Notes under the pieces: model-generated | What the model saw: only the letters and a program-made list of their open reading frames with translations | Told to the model about the DNA's origin: nothing | The model's database searches: none | In this document: piece by piece, positions 44,936 to 58,095 of the stretch | Layout of the letters: each line of letters begins with the position of its first letter | Numbering within the stretch: the first letter of the stretch is position 1 | Program-made: the position numbers and the translations under genes | DNA from: Brevibacillus parabrevis | Lineage (GTDB): Bacteria; Bacillota; Bacilli; Brevibacillales; Brevibacillaceae | Length of the DNA: 64,000 bases | Assembly (NCBI RefSeq): GCF_003710905.1 | Contig: NZ_RHHV01000010.1 | Span: 124,001 to 188,000 of the forward strand | Direction: 5' to 3'

Positions 44936-46096
44936 ATGTCTAATAGCTTGGCGTTGAAAGAGACGATTGTTTCGCGTGGGCAAACGATTGACGAAACATT
45001 CAGTTATTTGCATGCGAATCCGGAAATCAGCTGGCAAGAGGTCGAGACGACACGCTATCTGGTCGAAAGGATGCAGGCGCTTGGGCTTAAGGTAACCACT
45101 TTTGCCGATTGTACGGGACTTGTCGCCGAATGGGGAGAAGGCAAGCCTGTCGTAGGACTTCGAACCGATATTGATGCACTGTGGCAAGAAGTGGACGGGG
45201 AGTGGCGCGCCAATCATTCCTGCGGGCACGATGCGCACATGACCATGATTGTCGAAACCGTGGAGGCATTGATTGCATCCGGCTACCAGCCGCCCGGAAA
45301 GCTGAAAATCTTGTTCCAGCCGGCAGAAGAAAAAGGCACAGGCGCTTTGAAGCTGGTGGAAAAAGGTGTCGTGGACGACATCGACTATTTGTACGGCGTC
45401 CATCTCCGTCCGATTCAGGAAATGGCGAATGGCACAGCAGGGCCAGCCATTTACAACGGCGGGGCGATGTTTTTGTACGGAGAGATCACGGGAGTGTCAG
45501 CGCATGGAGCCAGACCTCACCTCGGGGTGAATGCGATCGAAGTGGCAGGAGCGATCATCTCGGGAATCGGTCAAATCCATTTGAATCCGATGGTTCCGGC
45601 CACTGTCAAAATGACGATGCTGCAAGCGGGAGGAGAGAGCTACAACATCATTCCTGACAAAGCGAGATTCGCCCTCGATTTGCGCGCGCAAACGAATCAG
45701 GCGATGGACGAGCTGATTGCCCGCGTCCGCCAGATGATAGAAGGAATTGCTGCGTCTTATCAAGCGCAAATCAAGCTGGAAGAAGGTTCGCGAATGGTTG
45801 CCGCGGAAGTGGATGAGGAAGCGAAAGGATTGATGGAACAGGCGATCGTCGACGTGCTCGGAGCGGACAACCTGAAGCCTGCGCCAGTCAGCCCGGGAGC
45901 GGAAGACTTCCATTATTACACAGTGGAGCGGCCGCGAATCAAAGCGACCATGCTCGCTCTCGGTTGCGACTTGCAGCCTGGATTGCATCACCCGCACATG
46001 CAATTCGAGCAGTCGGCTCTAAAAGACGGTGTCGGAATCCTCAGCCGCGTCATCGTTCGCACGTTTGAGCATGCTGCTGCCAAGACTTTGGGCTAA
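44936..46096 (+). CDS. M20-family amidohydrolase/peptidase
   Basis: Zinc- or Mn-dependent amidohydrolase of 386 residues. The ATG at 44936 is chosen for its GGGGGAGG site. Metal-binding and catalytic segments are clear: GLRTDIDAL (near residue 73), CGHDAHMTM (near 97), the general-base PAEEKGTGALKLVEKG (near 130) and GVHLRPIQEM. The dimerisation domain follows from about 180. Members of this group cleave N-acyl amino acids, hippurate or IAA-like conjugates; the substrate is not clear. A terminator follows. Confidence 0.85.
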   Translation: MSNSLALKETIVSRGQTIDETFSYLHANPEISWQEVETTRYLVERMQALGLKVTTFADCTGLVAEWGEGKPVVGLRTDIDALWQEVDGEWRANHSCGHDAHMTMIVETVEALIASGYQPPGKLKILFQPAEEKGTGALKLVEKGVVDDIDYLYGVHLRPIQEMANGTAGPAIYNGGAMFLYGEITGVSAHGARPHLGVNAIEVAGAIISGIGQIHLNPMVPATVKMTMLQAGGESYNIIPDKARFALDLRAQTNQAMDELIARVRQMIEGIAASYQAQIKLEEGSRMVAAEVDEEAKGLMEQAIVDVLGADNLKPAPVSPGAEDFHYYTVERPRIKATMLALGCDLQPGLHHPHMQFEQSALKDGVGILSRVIVRTFEHAAAKTLG

Positions 46097-46110
46097 AAAA
46101 TGCACTGTCT

Positions 46111-46135
46111 AACCCGCTGATGCAGCGGGTTTTTT
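46111..46135 (+). terminator. Terminator after the M20 gene
   Basis: AACCCGCT pairs with AGCGGGTT, followed by a T run. Confidence 0.85.
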
Positions 46136-46268
46136 GCATCCATTCTTTCACTAGGGGGTGGACATGAAGAGGAAGAACTGAAATACTGTAGGATGGGAAA
46201 ACTACAAGGGAGGTTATTCACACATTCTCCACAACAGATTATAAAATTATGTGGCTTATTTGATTAAA

Positions 46269-46279
46269 TGTGATATACT
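46269..46279 (+). promoter_or_regulatory. Extended -10 promoter and CcpN-like box of pckA
   Basis: TGTGATATACT contains an extended -10 (TG-A-TATACT) and matches the consensus I recall for the CcpN gluconeogenesis repressor (TRTGHYATAYW) at all positions. CcpN controls pckA and gapB in Bacillus. The RNA would start about 65 bases before pckA. Confidence 0.6.
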
Positions 46280-46351
46280 AATTACAAATCGAACGACAAT
46301 GAAAAAGTTAACTTAACTGGATATACATTTTGGGAAGGAGATCGTTCACAC

Positions 46352-47932
46352 ATGGAGACCAATACGGTTCACAAGCTTTCTGACATTCTGGGAGCTACTC
46401 AGGTACATCGCAACCTGCCTGTAGCTGGACTCGTTGAGATGGCAGTAAAGCGTGGCGAAGGGATTTTGACCGACAAGGGGGCGCTCAATGCGCTAACAGG
46501 CAAGTTTACCGGCCGTTCGCCAAAGGACAAATTTGTGGTGGACGAAGCTTCCGTACACGATAAGATTAACTGGGGGCCGGTTAACCAGCCGATTTCCCCG
46601 GAAAAATTCCAGGTACTCCAGCAGGACGTACTTCACTACTTGCAAACGAAAAACGAGCTGTTTGTGTTTGACGGTTTTGCTGGCGCAGACACGACTTACC
46701 GTCTGCCAATCCGCGTCGTAAACGAATACGCTTGGCACAACCTGTTTGCGCATCAGCTGTTCATCCGTCCTTCTGCGGACGAACTGGCAGCGCACGAAGC
46801 AGAGTTTACTGTCATCTACGTGCCGAACTTCAAAGCAAATCCGGCGGTTCACGGAACCAACTCCGAAACTTTCATCGTGATGAGCTTTGAGCAAAAAACC
46901 GTATTGATCGGTGGCACCGAGTATGCGGGCGAGATGAAAAAATCGATTTTCAGCGTCATGAACATGCTTTTGCCTGAGCGCAACGTACTGTCCATGCACT
47001 GCTCGGCAAACGTAGGCAAAGACGGCGACGTAGCGTTGTTCTTCGGATTGTCCGGTACAGGCAAAACGACTTTGTCCGCTGACCCGAACCGCTTCTTGAT
47101 CGGTGACGACGAGCACGGCTGGTCCGACAATGGCGTATTCAACATCGAGGGCGGATGCTACGCAAAATGCGTCAAGCTGTCCGAAGAAGGCGAACCGCAA
47201 ATCTGGAACGCCATCAAATTCGGTACGGTTCTGGAAAACGTAGACGTAGACCCTGTTACTCATGCAGCAGATTACGACAGCACCAAATATACGGAAAATA
47301 CGCGCGCAGCTTACCCGGTAGAGGCAATCTCCGGCGCAGTGATTCCTGGAGTGGGCGGCCAACCAAACGTCATCATTTTCCTGACTGCCGATTCGTTTGG
47401 CGTTCTGCCTCCAATCTCCAAGCTGAACAAAGAGCAAGCGATGTATCACTTCCTGTCCGGCTATACAAGCAAAATGGCAGGTACAGAGCGCGGCGTAACG
47501 GCTCCGCAAACCGAGTTCTCTACATGCTTCGGATCTCCTTTCCTGCCGCTGCATCCGGTTGTTTATGCCGAAATGCTCGGTAAAAAAATCGATGAGCGCG
47601 ATGTTCAGGTTTACCTCGTAAACACTGGCTGGACTGGCGGCCCTGTAGGTGTTGGACAGCGCATGAAGCTTTCCTACACGCGTGCAATGGTTACCGCAGC
47701 TCTGAACGGCGAGCTGGAAAAAGTAGAGTACGTGCAAGATGCAATCTTTGGCGTACACGTGCCGACTTCTTGCCCGAACGTGCCGGCAGAAGTGCTGCAA
47801 CCGCGCAACACATGGGCAAACAAGGAAGACTACGACAAACAGGCAGCTGACTTGGCTGCACGTTTCATCGAGAACTTCCAGAAGAAATTCCCGAACGCAA
47901 CGGATATCGCTACGGCAGGTCCAAAAGCGTAA
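46352..47932 (+). CDS. pckA: Phosphoenolpyruvate carboxykinase (ATP)
   Basis: First step of gluconeogenesis: oxaloacetate plus ATP gives phosphoenolpyruvate, ADP and CO2. It has 526 residues. The kinase P-loop is GLSGTGKTT (residues 232-240) and the PEPCK-specific metal segment is [17 protein letters not shown]. The [12 protein letters not shown] segment near residue 52 binds oxaloacetate. GGGAAGGAGA precedes the ATG. Codon use is biased as in a well-expressed gene. It is monocistronic. Confidence 0.96.
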   Translation: METNTVHKLSDILGATQVHRNLPVAGLVEMAVKRGEGILTDKGALNALTGKFTGRSPKDKFVVDEASVHDKINWGPVNQPISPEKFQVLQQDVLHYLQTKNELFVFDGFAGADTTYRLPIRVVNEYAWHNLFAHQLFIRPSADELAAHEAEFTVIYVPNFKANPAVHGTNSETFIVMSFEQKTVLIGGTEYAGEMKKSIFSVMNMLLPERNVLSMHCSANVGKDGDVALFFGLSGTGKTTLSADPNRFLIGDDEHGWSDNGVFNIEGGCYAKCVKLSEEGEPQIWNAIKFGTVLENVDVDPVTHAADYDSTKYTENTRAAYPVEAISGAVIPGVGGQPNVIIFLTADSFGVLPPISKLNKEQAMYHFLSGYTSKMAGTERGVTAPQTEFSTCFGSPFLPLHPVVYAEMLGKKIDERDVQVYLVNTGWTGGPVGVGQRMKLSYTRAMVTAALNGELEKVEYVQDAIFGVHVPTSCPNVPAEVLQPRNTWANKEDYDKQAADLAARFIENFQKKFPNATDIATAGPKA

Positions 47933-47961
47933 GCGCACCTATACCTATAGCTTGATTGCGA

Positions 47962-47993
47962 AACCCGTCAGTTTGTCGCTGACGGGTTTTTTT
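47962..47993 (+). terminator. Terminator after pckA
   Basis: AACCCGTCAG pairs with CTGACGGGTT across a 7-base loop, followed by a T run. Confidence 0.92.
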
Positions 47994-48362
47994 GTGGCAG
48001 GCACAGCTTTTCCATTTGACGCGCGATATTCACTCGGGTAAGCTTCCAATGGCAGGCTTTTACACGAGCCATCGGGTGTGGCTTTTTCCATTTCGGGAAC
48101 AATCTCGGGCAACTGAGGACAAGAAACTTTTTCAGGAATTTGGAAAAGGGTATTGGAAGAAGCGAACTGGGAAAAAATGCTTGGGTGGGTGCCCTATTTG
48201 GAAAGGAAATAGGAAGCAAAAGCGTACTTTCTATATATAATGATATAAAAAATACAGATATGTTTCATTCCTTGATTTATAATTATTCTTATTATAAGAT
48301 AGTTATTGAGAATGGATTGAGAATTTACCAACTCACTTTTGACGTGTATGGAGGGAATTCAG
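47994..48362 (+). promoter_or_regulatory. Leader and promoter region of the suf operon
   Basis: No gene is supported in this stretch. Just upstream of sufC a promoter is seen: TTGATT (48272-48277), 17-base spacer, TAAGAT (48295-48300). The region 48225-48320 is very AT-rich. A Fur or iron-sulfur regulator site could not be identified. Confidence 0.55.
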
Positions 48363-49151
48363 ATGACAGCAGTACCGCATTTGCAAATAAAAAACCTTCG
48401 CGCCAAGATCGAAGAAAAAGAGATCCTCAAGGGTCTGAATTTGGAAATCAAGGGCGGAGAAGTGCACGCGATCATGGGACCGAATGGTACCGGTAAATCG
48501 ACACTGGCATCTACGCTGATGGGTCACCCGAAATATGAGGTAACAGATGGCGAAGTGCTGATCAATGGCGACGACCTTTTGGAAATGGAAGTAGACGAGC
48601 GCGCACGCGCAGGTCTGTTCCTGGCTATGCAATACCCGTCCGAAATCAGTGGCGTAACGAACTCTGACTTCCTGCGTTCCGCAATCAATGCGCGTCGCGG
48701 CGAAGGCAACGAAATCTCCCTGATGAAATTCATCCGCGAGATGGACAAAAAAATGAACACGCTGGAAATGGACGATTCTTTTGCTCACCGCTACCTGAAC
48801 GAAGGTTTCTCCGGCGGGGAGAAAAAGCGCAATGAAATTTTGCAAATGATGCTCCTGGAGCCAAGCATCTGTATCCTCGATGAGATTGACTCCGGCCTGG
48901 ACATCGACGCGCTGAAAATCGTAGCCAATGGTGTAAACGAAATGCGTTCCGCTGACCGCGGTTTCTTGATCATCACTCACTACCAACGTTTGCTGAACTA
49001 TGTAAAGCCTGACTTCGTACACGTCATGATGCAAGGTCGTATCGTGAAGTCCGGTGGTCCTGAATTGGCTGAGCGCCTGGAGGCAGAAGGCTACGACTGG
49101 ATCAAAGAAGAGCTCGGCATCGAGGACGAAACCGTAAACGCCAACGTGTAG
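48363..49151 (+). CDS. sufC: Fe-S cluster assembly ATPase
   Basis: ABC-type ATPase of the SUF scaffold, working with SufB and SufD in the cytosol. The ATG at 48363 follows TGGAGGG; a frame start eight codons earlier has no such site. It has 262 residues. Walker A is GPNGTGKST (near 39), the signature is [10 protein letters not shown] and Walker B is [12 protein letters not shown]. It has no membrane domain, as expected. First gene of sufC-sufD-sufS-sufU-sufB. Confidence 0.96.
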   Translation: MTAVPHLQIKNLRAKIEEKEILKGLNLEIKGGEVHAIMGPNGTGKSTLASTLMGHPKYEVTDGEVLINGDDLLEMEVDERARAGLFLAMQYPSEISGVTNSDFLRSAINARRGEGNEISLMKFIREMDKKMNTLEMDDSFAHRYLNEGFSGGEKKRNEILQMMLLEPSICILDEIDSGLDIDALKIVANGVNEMRSADRGFLIITHYQRLLNYVKPDFVHVMMQGRIVKSGGPELAERLEAEGYDWIKEELGIEDETVNANV

Positions 49152-49172
49152 GAAGAAGGAGGCAGCAGTGAA

Positions 49173-52121
<2,949 letters not shown>

Positions 52122-52160
52122 CATCAGGTAAGGACATGAATGAAGAAGGAGTGAGCAACG

Positions 52161-53558
52161 ATGGCTAAAAAAGCCCCTGAGATACAGGATTACCAGTACG
52201 GCTTTCACGATAAGGACGTTTCTGTATTCCGTACGAAAAAGGGTTTGACCCGCGAGATCGTCGAGGAAATTTCCAAGATCAAAGACGAGCCGGCGTGGAT
52301 GCTGGAGTTTCGTTTGAAAGCTTTGGATATTTTCAACAGCATGCCGATGCCAAAATGGGGCGGCGATCTGGACGACCTCGATTTCGACAGCATCACCTAC
52401 TATGTAAAGCCTTCGGAAAAGCAAGGCCGCAGCTGGGATGAGGTGCCGGAAGAAATCAAGGCAACTTTTGACAAGCTGGGTATCCCGGAAGCGGAGCAAA
52501 AGTTCCTCGCAGGTGTATCGGCTCAGTACGAATCCGAGGTAGTTTACCACAACATGCAGGAAGACCTGGAAAAACTGGGCGTTCTGTTCTGCGACATGGA
52601 TTCGGCAGTAAAGCTGTATCCTGACATCGTGAAGGAATACTTCGCGACCGTAATCCCGCCAGCAGACAACAAGTTTGCGGCACTGAACTCGGCAGTATGG
52701 TCCGGCGGTTCCTTCATTTACGTGCCAAAAGGCATCAAAGTGGAAACTCCGCTGCAAGCCTACTTCCGTATCAACTCGGAAAACATGGGCCAATTCGAGC
52801 GCACGCTGATCATCGCGGACGAAGATTCGTTCGTGCATTACGTAGAGGGCTGTACAGCTCCGATCTACAGCACGGATTCCTTGCACTCCGCTGTTGTAGA
52901 AATCATCATCAAAGAGCGCGCGCGTTGCCGTTACACCACGATCCAAAACTGGTCCAACAACGTATACAACCTCGTAACCAAACGTGCGGTTGCTTACGCT
53001 GATGCGAACATGGAATGGATCGATGGCAACATCGGTTCCAAGCTGACGATGAAATACCCGGCAGTTATCATGAAAGGCCCACGCGCCAAAGGTACGGTTC
53101 TTTCCATCGCAGTAGCAGGAAAAGGACAGCACCAGGACGCAGGCGCCAAAATGATTCACCTGGCACCGGATTGCACATCCACAATCATTTCCAAATCGAT
53201 CTCCCGTGACGGCGGAAAAGTAACCTATCGCGGTCTGGCGCAGTTTGGACGCAAGTCGGAAGGCTCCAAGTCCAACATCAAGTGCGACACGCTGATTCTC
53301 GATAAACTGTCCACGTCCGACACGATCCCGTACAACGAGATCATGAACGACAACATCACGCTGGAGCATGAAGCGACTGTATCCAAAGTGTCCGAGGATC
53401 AGCTTTTCTACCTGCGAAGCCGCGGCCTGTCGGAAGCAGAAGCGACCGAAATGATCGTCATGGGCTTCATCGAGCCATTCACGAAAGAATTGCCCATGGA
53501 GTATGCGGTGGAGATGAACCGTCTCATTAAGTTTGAGATGGAAGGTAGTATCGGATAA
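52161..53558 (+). CDS. sufB: Fe-S cluster assembly scaffold SufB
   Basis: Main scaffold for cluster assembly, 465 residues, forming SufBC2D. The family core is visible ([49 protein letters not shown]). It is the last suf gene. Its final 11 codons and stop are repeated at 61172-61207 with silent changes, so the present 3' end was probably supplied by an integrated element; the protein sequence is kept intact. GAAGGAGTGAG precedes the ATG. Confidence 0.95.
   Translation: MAKKAPEIQDYQYGFHDKDVSVFRTKKGLTREIVEEISKIKDEPAWMLEFRLKALDIFNSMPMPKWGGDLDDLDFDSITYYVKPSEKQGRSWDEVPEEIKATFDKLGIPEAEQKFLAGVSAQYESEVVYHNMQEDLEKLGVLFCDMDSAVKLYPDIVKEYFATVIPPADNKFAALNSAVWSGGSFIYVPKGIKVETPLQAYFRINSENMGQFERTLIIADEDSFVHYVEGCTAPIYSTDSLHSAVVEIIIKERARCRYTTIQNWSNNVYNLVTKRAVAYADANMEWIDGNIGSKLTMKYPAVIMKGPRAKGTVLSIAVAGKGQHQDAGAKMIHLAPDCTSTIISKSISRDGGKVTYRGLAQFGRKSEGSKSNIKCDTLILDKLSTSDTIPYNEIMNDNITLEHEATVSKVSEDQLFYLRSRGLSEAEATEMIVMGFIEPFTKELPMEYAVEMNRLIKFEMEGSIG
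53523..53558 (+). other. Left attachment scar (attL) in the sufB 3' end
   Basis: The last 12 codons of sufB ([11 protein letters not shown] and stop). The same peptide and stop recur at 61172-61207, with nucleotide differences only in third positions. A tyrosine integrase remnant follows at once, as expected for integration at a gene 3' end. Confidence 0.8.
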
Positions 53559-53604
53559 TATCAAAAAAACCTTTATATATTGCGGGTTTGAGGGGATTAT
53601 ATAT

Positions 53605-53639
53605 CGTGCCAACTTGGTGGCGTGCCAAATTCGTGCCAA
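53605..53639 (+). repeat. Three direct copies of CGTGCCAA next to the left scar
   Basis: CGTGCCAA at 53605-53612, 53621-53628 and 53632-53639; the last continues GTTGAA. A fourth copy with the same GTTGAA extension lies near the right end at 61064-61071. They could be integrase arm-binding sites. Confidence 0.55.
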
Positions 53640-53646
53640 GTTGAAC

Positions 53647-54428
53647 TTATCTTTTAGCATAGGAGGCGAACTTTTGAAGTTCGTCTTCTTCTATTTTTTC
53701 GGTAATATCAAGATAAGTATCCGCTGTTGTTTTGATGGTTTATGCCCCAAGCGATTTGATACATATTTAAGGCTCGCCCCTGATTCAAGCAGCAGCACCG
53801 CATGAATATGTCTAAAGCCGTGGGTGCCTTTATAATCAACACCGGCATTTTTGCAGTAATCTTGCATGGTTTCACGAAAAGTAGAAGGTGTTAAATAATG
53901 CCCGTTATAATTTTGAAATATAATGCCATCTTCATTTTTGCGGAATCTTGTATTTCCTAGAATTCATTCATTTTGCTTCATCTTAAACTTCTTTAATTCA
54001 CGTACTAAATCAGGGTCTATTTTGATAGTGCGATAGGAAGAAGAATTTTTTAATGTCGTTAATTTTACACTGTTATTATCATCACGGCTTGCTTGTTTAT
54101 CTATAGTTACTTTATCACCAATAATATCTACCCATCTTAAAGCTAAAGCTTCAGATATCCTTAAACCGGTTTTGCTTAAAAAGTACATAAGTATGTAGTA
54201 AAGCTGATGATTAGGAAAGCGTTGATATTTGTATTTTTTCATAAAACCTAATAACTGGTTTAATTCCTCAAGGCTAAAATATTTCACTTTTTCTTTCTTT
54301 ATGGCAACAGAATCCTGAACTGGAACTCTTAATTTATCAGCCGGGTTTTTTTCAAGCACTTCAAGTTCATGAACGGCATAATGTAAAATGCTTTTCATAA
54401 CAGAAAGATATTTTAATCGCGCTGACAC
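53647..54428 (-). pseudogene. Tyrosine integrase remnant, left
   Basis: The C-terminal two thirds of a phage/ICE-type integrase, reading toward sufB. Residues from MSARLKYLSVMKSILHYAV through TGLRISEALALRWVDI (first catalytic Arg) are open. The frame then hits an in-frame TGA near 53966, continues as IIFQNYNGHYLTPSTF and GTHGFRHIHAVLLLESGASL (catalytic His-x-x-Arg region), and shifts frame after RLGHK; the other frame gives TADTYLDITEKIEEDELQKF. The N-terminal arm-binding domain is missing, cut off by a stop at 54438. So it cannot be active. It is AT-rich, unlike the host genes. Confidence 0.85.
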
Positions 54429-54556
54429 TATGTTTTAAGGTATGCCTGAATCGATGGTTACTGTTCCACAAACAATATTAAAAATAAAAATGAAACTTAA
54501 ACATTAATTTTTAAGTATAATAAAAGGGACGATGGTATTAAGGAGGTTCCTACCAA

Positions 54557-57310
54557 ATGGCATACCAACCTGAAGCAGAACTTGAAAAAAACTTACATAA
54601 ACAACTTGTAAATCAAGGCTATAATGCGGTCAAGATTGCGGACTATGATGCATTATTAGCTAATTTTAAGCAACAACTTAATTTATTTAATGAACATAAA
54701 CTAAATGGACAACCATTATCTGATATAGAATTTAAAAGGATTCTTACATTAATAGAAGGCAAAAGCATTTACGATTCTGCCAAAATCCTACGTGATAAAT
54801 TATTAATCGAACGTGAAGATGGTACTCAATTATATGTAGAGTTGCTAAACACAAAAGATTGGTGTAAGAATCTTTTTCAGGTTACAACACAAACCACTGT
54901 GACTGGAAAGTACACCAATCGTTATGACGTCACTATCTTAATTAATGGATTACCTCTCGTTCAAATAGAATTAAAAAGACGAGGGTTAGACTTTAAAGAA
55001 GCGTTTAACCAAATCCAACGCTATCGTCGCCATACATTTCCAGGTTTATATCGTTTTCTACAAATATTTGTAATAAGTAATGGTGTCGATACAAAGTATT
55101 TTTCGAATTCTGATTATGACATTCAATTTGGATTTACATTCTTTTGGTCAGATGAAAAAAATGAACTGATTTCAAACTTACAAAGTTTCAGTAGTACATT
55201 TTTAAATCCATGCCATCTTGCGAAGATGATTAGTCGTTATATGGTCATTAATGATACAGATAAAGCATTAATGGTTATGCGTCCATATCAAGTTTATGCA
55301 ATTGAAGCACTTGTAAAGCGAGCAACCGAAACAAACAACAACGGCTACATCTGGCATACAACCGGTTCGGGTAAAACACTGACTTCCTTCAAAGCTGGGC
55401 AAATTTTAGCTGATGAGGAAAACATCAAAAAAGTATTCTTCCTCGTTGATCGTCAAGACTTAGACAGTCAAACCATTGCTGAGTTCAACAAGTTCCAGAA
55501 GGGAGCGGTTGACCGCACAGACAAAACCGAAGTCCTTATTGGGCAAATACAGAATCCTATGAAGAGATTCATTGTGACAACAATTCAAAAAATGAACAAT
55601 GCAATCAAAAGTCCAAAGTACGCTAAGATTATGGAACCATATAAACAAGAAAAAGTCGTTTTTATTATTGATGAATGTCATCGTAGCCAATTTGGTGATA
55701 TGCGAAAAGAGATTGATCGTCACTTCCAAAATGCTCAATACTTTGGTTTTACGGGAACACCACGCTTTATCGAGAATAAAAGTCAAGATGGACGTACAAC
55801 TGCCGACCTTTTTGAAAAATGCTTGCATTATTACCTTATTAAAGATGCTATCCGTGATGGGAACGTACTTGGTTTCTCAGTAGAATACATTCGTACCTTT
55901 AACGCTAATATCGATGAAACAGATGATACAAAAGTACAAGCGATTGATACAGATGAAGTTTGGCATGAGGAACGACGTTTAAACTTAGTAGCTGACCATA
56001 TAATTAGTAATCATCTACGACGTTCGAAGAGCAAAGGCTATTGCGCTATGTTTGCAGTTGATTCTATTCCTACGTTAATTAAGTATTACGATATTTTTAA
56101 CTCTAAGAATCATGATTTAAAGATTGCTGGAATTTTTTCATATGGGCAAAACGAGGAAAGTGATGGTACAGGTGAACATTCTCGTGAAGCATTAGACCGC
56201 ATGATTTCAGATTATAACCAAATGTGTGATACAGACTTCTCGACAGAAACATGGGATCGTTATTTTTCTGATGTATCAAAAAAAGTGAAAAATGCCCAAA
56301 TAGATATTTTACTTGTCGTAAAGATGTTCTTAACTGGATTTGATAGCAAGCCACTTAATACACTCTATGTGGATAAGAACATGGTATATCATGATTTGTT
56401 GCAAGCATATAGCCGTACAAATCGTGTAGAGAAATCTACTAAACCATACGGAAATATTGTTTGCTATCGAAATTTAAAAGAAAAAACAGATGAAGCAATT
56501 AAGTTATTCTCTAGAACGGACAACGTTGATACCGTTTTAATGGGGAGCTACGATGAATATTTAAAAGCGTTTAAGGAAGCAGTGAAAAACTTACGAAATG
56601 TTGCAGTCATTCCTGAAGAAGTAGACGAGCTAGAAAGCGAGGAAGATAAGCGGCAATTTATCATTGCATTCAAAAATGTGACGAAATTCCTTCAACGTTT
56701 ACAGTCATTTTCTGATTTTGAGTTTGATGAATCAGAGCTAACAATTTCACAACAATCATATGAAGATTACAAGAGCAAATATTTCAAGGTTTACGAAGAT
56801 TTTAAGCGTAGTGAAGTGCCAAAAGAATCGATCTTGCATGACATCGACTTTGAGTTAGAGCTAATGCATACAGACAAGATTAATGTCAGCTACATTTTGA
56901 ATTTAATTGCGAACCTTAACACAGAAAACGAAAAAGAACGTGACAAAGAGATTCGTTTTATCAAACAAGAATTAGACCATGCATCTGATCCGAAGTTACG
57001 TCTAAAAATTGAATTGATAAAAGGGTTCTTAGATAAGGTTGCACCAATATTAGCCCCTAATGAATCTGTGATGGATGCATATAACCGTTACGAAGAAGAA
57101 ATGAGTGAGCAAGAACTCACAACATTTGCAAAACAAGTAAACATTGAAGACAGTATATTACGTGAACAAGTATCAACATATGAGTATTCCACTTTAATTG
57201 AAAAAAATGCAATTATGGATTCTTTATCAGGCTCGTTCTTGAAAAAGAATAAAGCAATCAAAGCAATTATTACTTTCATTCGTGACTTTACCGAAAAATA
57301 CGGTGCGTAG
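54557..57310 (+). CDS. hsdR: Type I restriction enzyme R subunit
   Basis: Nuclease/translocase subunit of a type I restriction enzyme, 917 residues. The N-terminal nuclease site is Asp124 in NRYDVTIL with Glu138 and Lys140 in VQIELKRR. The superfamily 2 motor has Walker A TGSGKT (residues 269-274), DECH (372-375) and FTGTP (near 398). Together with HsdM and HsdS it should cut unmethylated foreign DNA away from the target site. TTAAGGAGGTTCC precedes the ATG. Low GC and A/T-ending codons mark it as acquired. It precedes the other hsd genes and ends at its own terminator, so it is transcribed apart from them. Confidence 0.94.
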   Translation: MAYQPEAELEKNLHKQLVNQGYNAVKIADYDALLANFKQQLNLFNEHKLNGQPLSDIEFKRILTLIEGKSIYDSAKILRDKLLIEREDGTQLYVELLNTKDWCKNLFQVTTQTTVTGKYTNRYDVTILINGLPLVQIELKRRGLDFKEAFNQIQRYRRHTFPGLYRFLQIFVISNGVDTKYFSNSDYDIQFGFTFFWSDEKNELISNLQSFSSTFLNPCHLAKMISRYMVINDTDKALMVMRPYQVYAIEALVKRATETNNNGYIWHTTGSGKTLTSFKAGQILADEENIKKVFFLVDRQDLDSQTIAEFNKFQKGAVDRTDKTEVLIGQIQNPMKRFIVTTIQKMNNAIKSPKYAKIMEPYKQEKVVFIIDECHRSQFGDMRKEIDRHFQNAQYFGFTGTPRFIENKSQDGRTTADLFEKCLHYYLIKDAIRDGNVLGFSVEYIRTFNANIDETDDTKVQAIDTDEVWHEERRLNLVADHIISNHLRRSKSKGYCAMFAVDSIPTLIKYYDIFNSKNHDLKIAGIFSYGQNEESDGTGEHSREALDRMISDYNQMCDTDFSTETWDRYFSDVSKKVKNAQIDILLVVKMFLTGFDSKPLNTLYVDKNMVYHDLLQAYSRTNRVEKSTKPYGNIVCYRNLKEKTDEAIKLFSRTDNVDTVLMGSYDEYLKAFKEAVKNLRNVAVIPEEVDELESEEDKRQFIIAFKNVTKFLQRLQSFSDFEFDESELTISQQSYEDYKSKYFKVYEDFKRSEVPKESILHDIDFELELMHTDKINVSYILNLIANLNTENEKERDKEIRFIKQELDHASDPKLRLKIELIKGFLDKVAPILAPNESVMDAYNRYEEEMSEQELTTFAKQVNIEDSILREQVSTYEYSTLIEKNAIMDSLSGSFLKKNKAIKAIITFIRDFTEKYGA

Positions 57311-57340
57311 TTACCACATAACCCATTTAATAAATGAGAG

Positions 57341-57361
57341 GGCGCTAAATTAGCGCTTTTT
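57341..57361 (+). terminator. Terminator after hsdR
   Basis: GCGCT pairs with AGCGC around AAATT, followed by a T run. It ends three bases before the first operator. Confidence 0.7.
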
Positions 57362-57363
57362 CT

Positions 57364-57465
57364 TGTTATTTTAAAAAATATCAAAAATCAAATGAGAAAA
57401 CATTGATATTTTTTGAAATATCATTTACATTATATTCATAGGTGTTGATATATTAAAAAATATCA
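57364..57465 (+). promoter_or_regulatory. Three bipartite palindromic operators and promoter before the half-hsdS gene
   Basis: Operator 1 is TGTTAT-N8-ATATCA (57364-57383), operator 2 TGATAT-N8-ATATCA (57404-57423) and operator 3 TGATAT-N8-ATATCA (57446-57465). Centres lie 40 and 42 bases apart, close to four helical turns, so all could face the same side. A likely promoter, TTGATA (57403-57408), 17-base spacer, TACATT (57426-57431), runs through operator 2. Operator 3 ends at the ribosome site AAAGGAGG. Such a layout is expected for tight autoregulation. Confidence 0.75.
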
Positions 57466-57478
57466 AAGGAGGAGTGTT

Positions 57479-58069
57479 GTGAAACTATATCAAATTGCAA
57501 AATTTACACAAGGTGCTTTTGCGAATCGGTTGGAAGCTTTTTCTGACAACGTTGAGACAACAAAAGTCAAACCATTATCATTAAAGGAATTTAACGAAAC
57601 ACTGGGCTTAGCTTATCGAATTTCAAATGAAAAAAATGTGGAAATTGCTGTACCGAAAGAAAAATTGGTACCACAACTGCTAACTGACACAGTCAGTCTT
57701 ATTTTACACACGCATACACAAAAAATTGCTCTGTTACCCGAGAAATATAGCGGACTATTGTTAACAAATAATTTCATAAAAATCGAATTAACAAGTGATG
57801 TAGATGCAGCCTTCTTTGAATGGTACTTTAATGAATATCCATCCATTCGAAAGCAGTTGTCAGTATTAAGTGAGGGAACAGTTATTTCATTATTGAAGCT
57901 GTCTCATTTAAAGGATTTAGAAATTGACTTACCACCTATCCGAAAGCAAATAATTATTGGCAAAATAGCTCAGTTAAAAAAGAGAAAAGAATCGTTAATG
58001 ACTGAAAAACGTGAGTTGCAACAGCAATATATTCAACAGAGGCTAATTCAGAGTATCAACGTGAATTAA
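57479..58069 (+). CDS. Half-length HsdS-like specificity protein (one recognition domain)
   Basis: A 196-residue protein starting with GTG 57479 behind AAAGGAGGAG. It has a single target-recognition-like domain (about residues 1-150) ending in the typical segment SEGTVISLLKLSHLKDLEIDLPPIRKQ, followed by one coiled-coil conserved region (KIAQLKKRKESLMTEKRELQQQY). True HsdS proteins have two of each, as the gene at 59652 does. It is thus half an S subunit. It may dimerise to bind a palindromic bipartite site, or regulate or modify specificity. It lies 26 bases before hsdM and behind three such palindromes. A simple decay product is less likely because the frame, start site and spacing are intact. 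Confidence 0.72.
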   Translation: MKLYQIAKFTQGAFANRLEAFSDNVETTKVKPLSLKEFNETLGLAYRISNEKNVEIAVPKEKLVPQLLTDTVSLILHTHTQKIALLPEKYSGLLLTNNFIKIELTSDVDAAFFEWYFNEYPSIRKQLSVLSEGTVISLLKLSHLKDLEIDLPPIRKQIIIGKIAQLKKRKESLMTEKRELQQQYIQQRLIQSINVN

Positions 58070-58095
58070 TCATCAAACTTAAGGAGGAACTTACG

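Noticed and set aside
47992..48240. 82-codon frame between pckA and sufC
   Set aside because: No ribosome site and starts inside the pckA terminator; the composition is not coding-like.
48301..48345. Fur box before sufC
   Set aside because: The TTGAGAAT repeats look vaguely similar but do not fit the Fur 7-1-7 pattern.
53964..54428. An intact 154-residue integrase
   Set aside because: Lacks the N-terminal domain and the catalytic His/Arg/Tyr part, which continues beyond an in-frame stop and a frameshift; called as part of a pseudogene.
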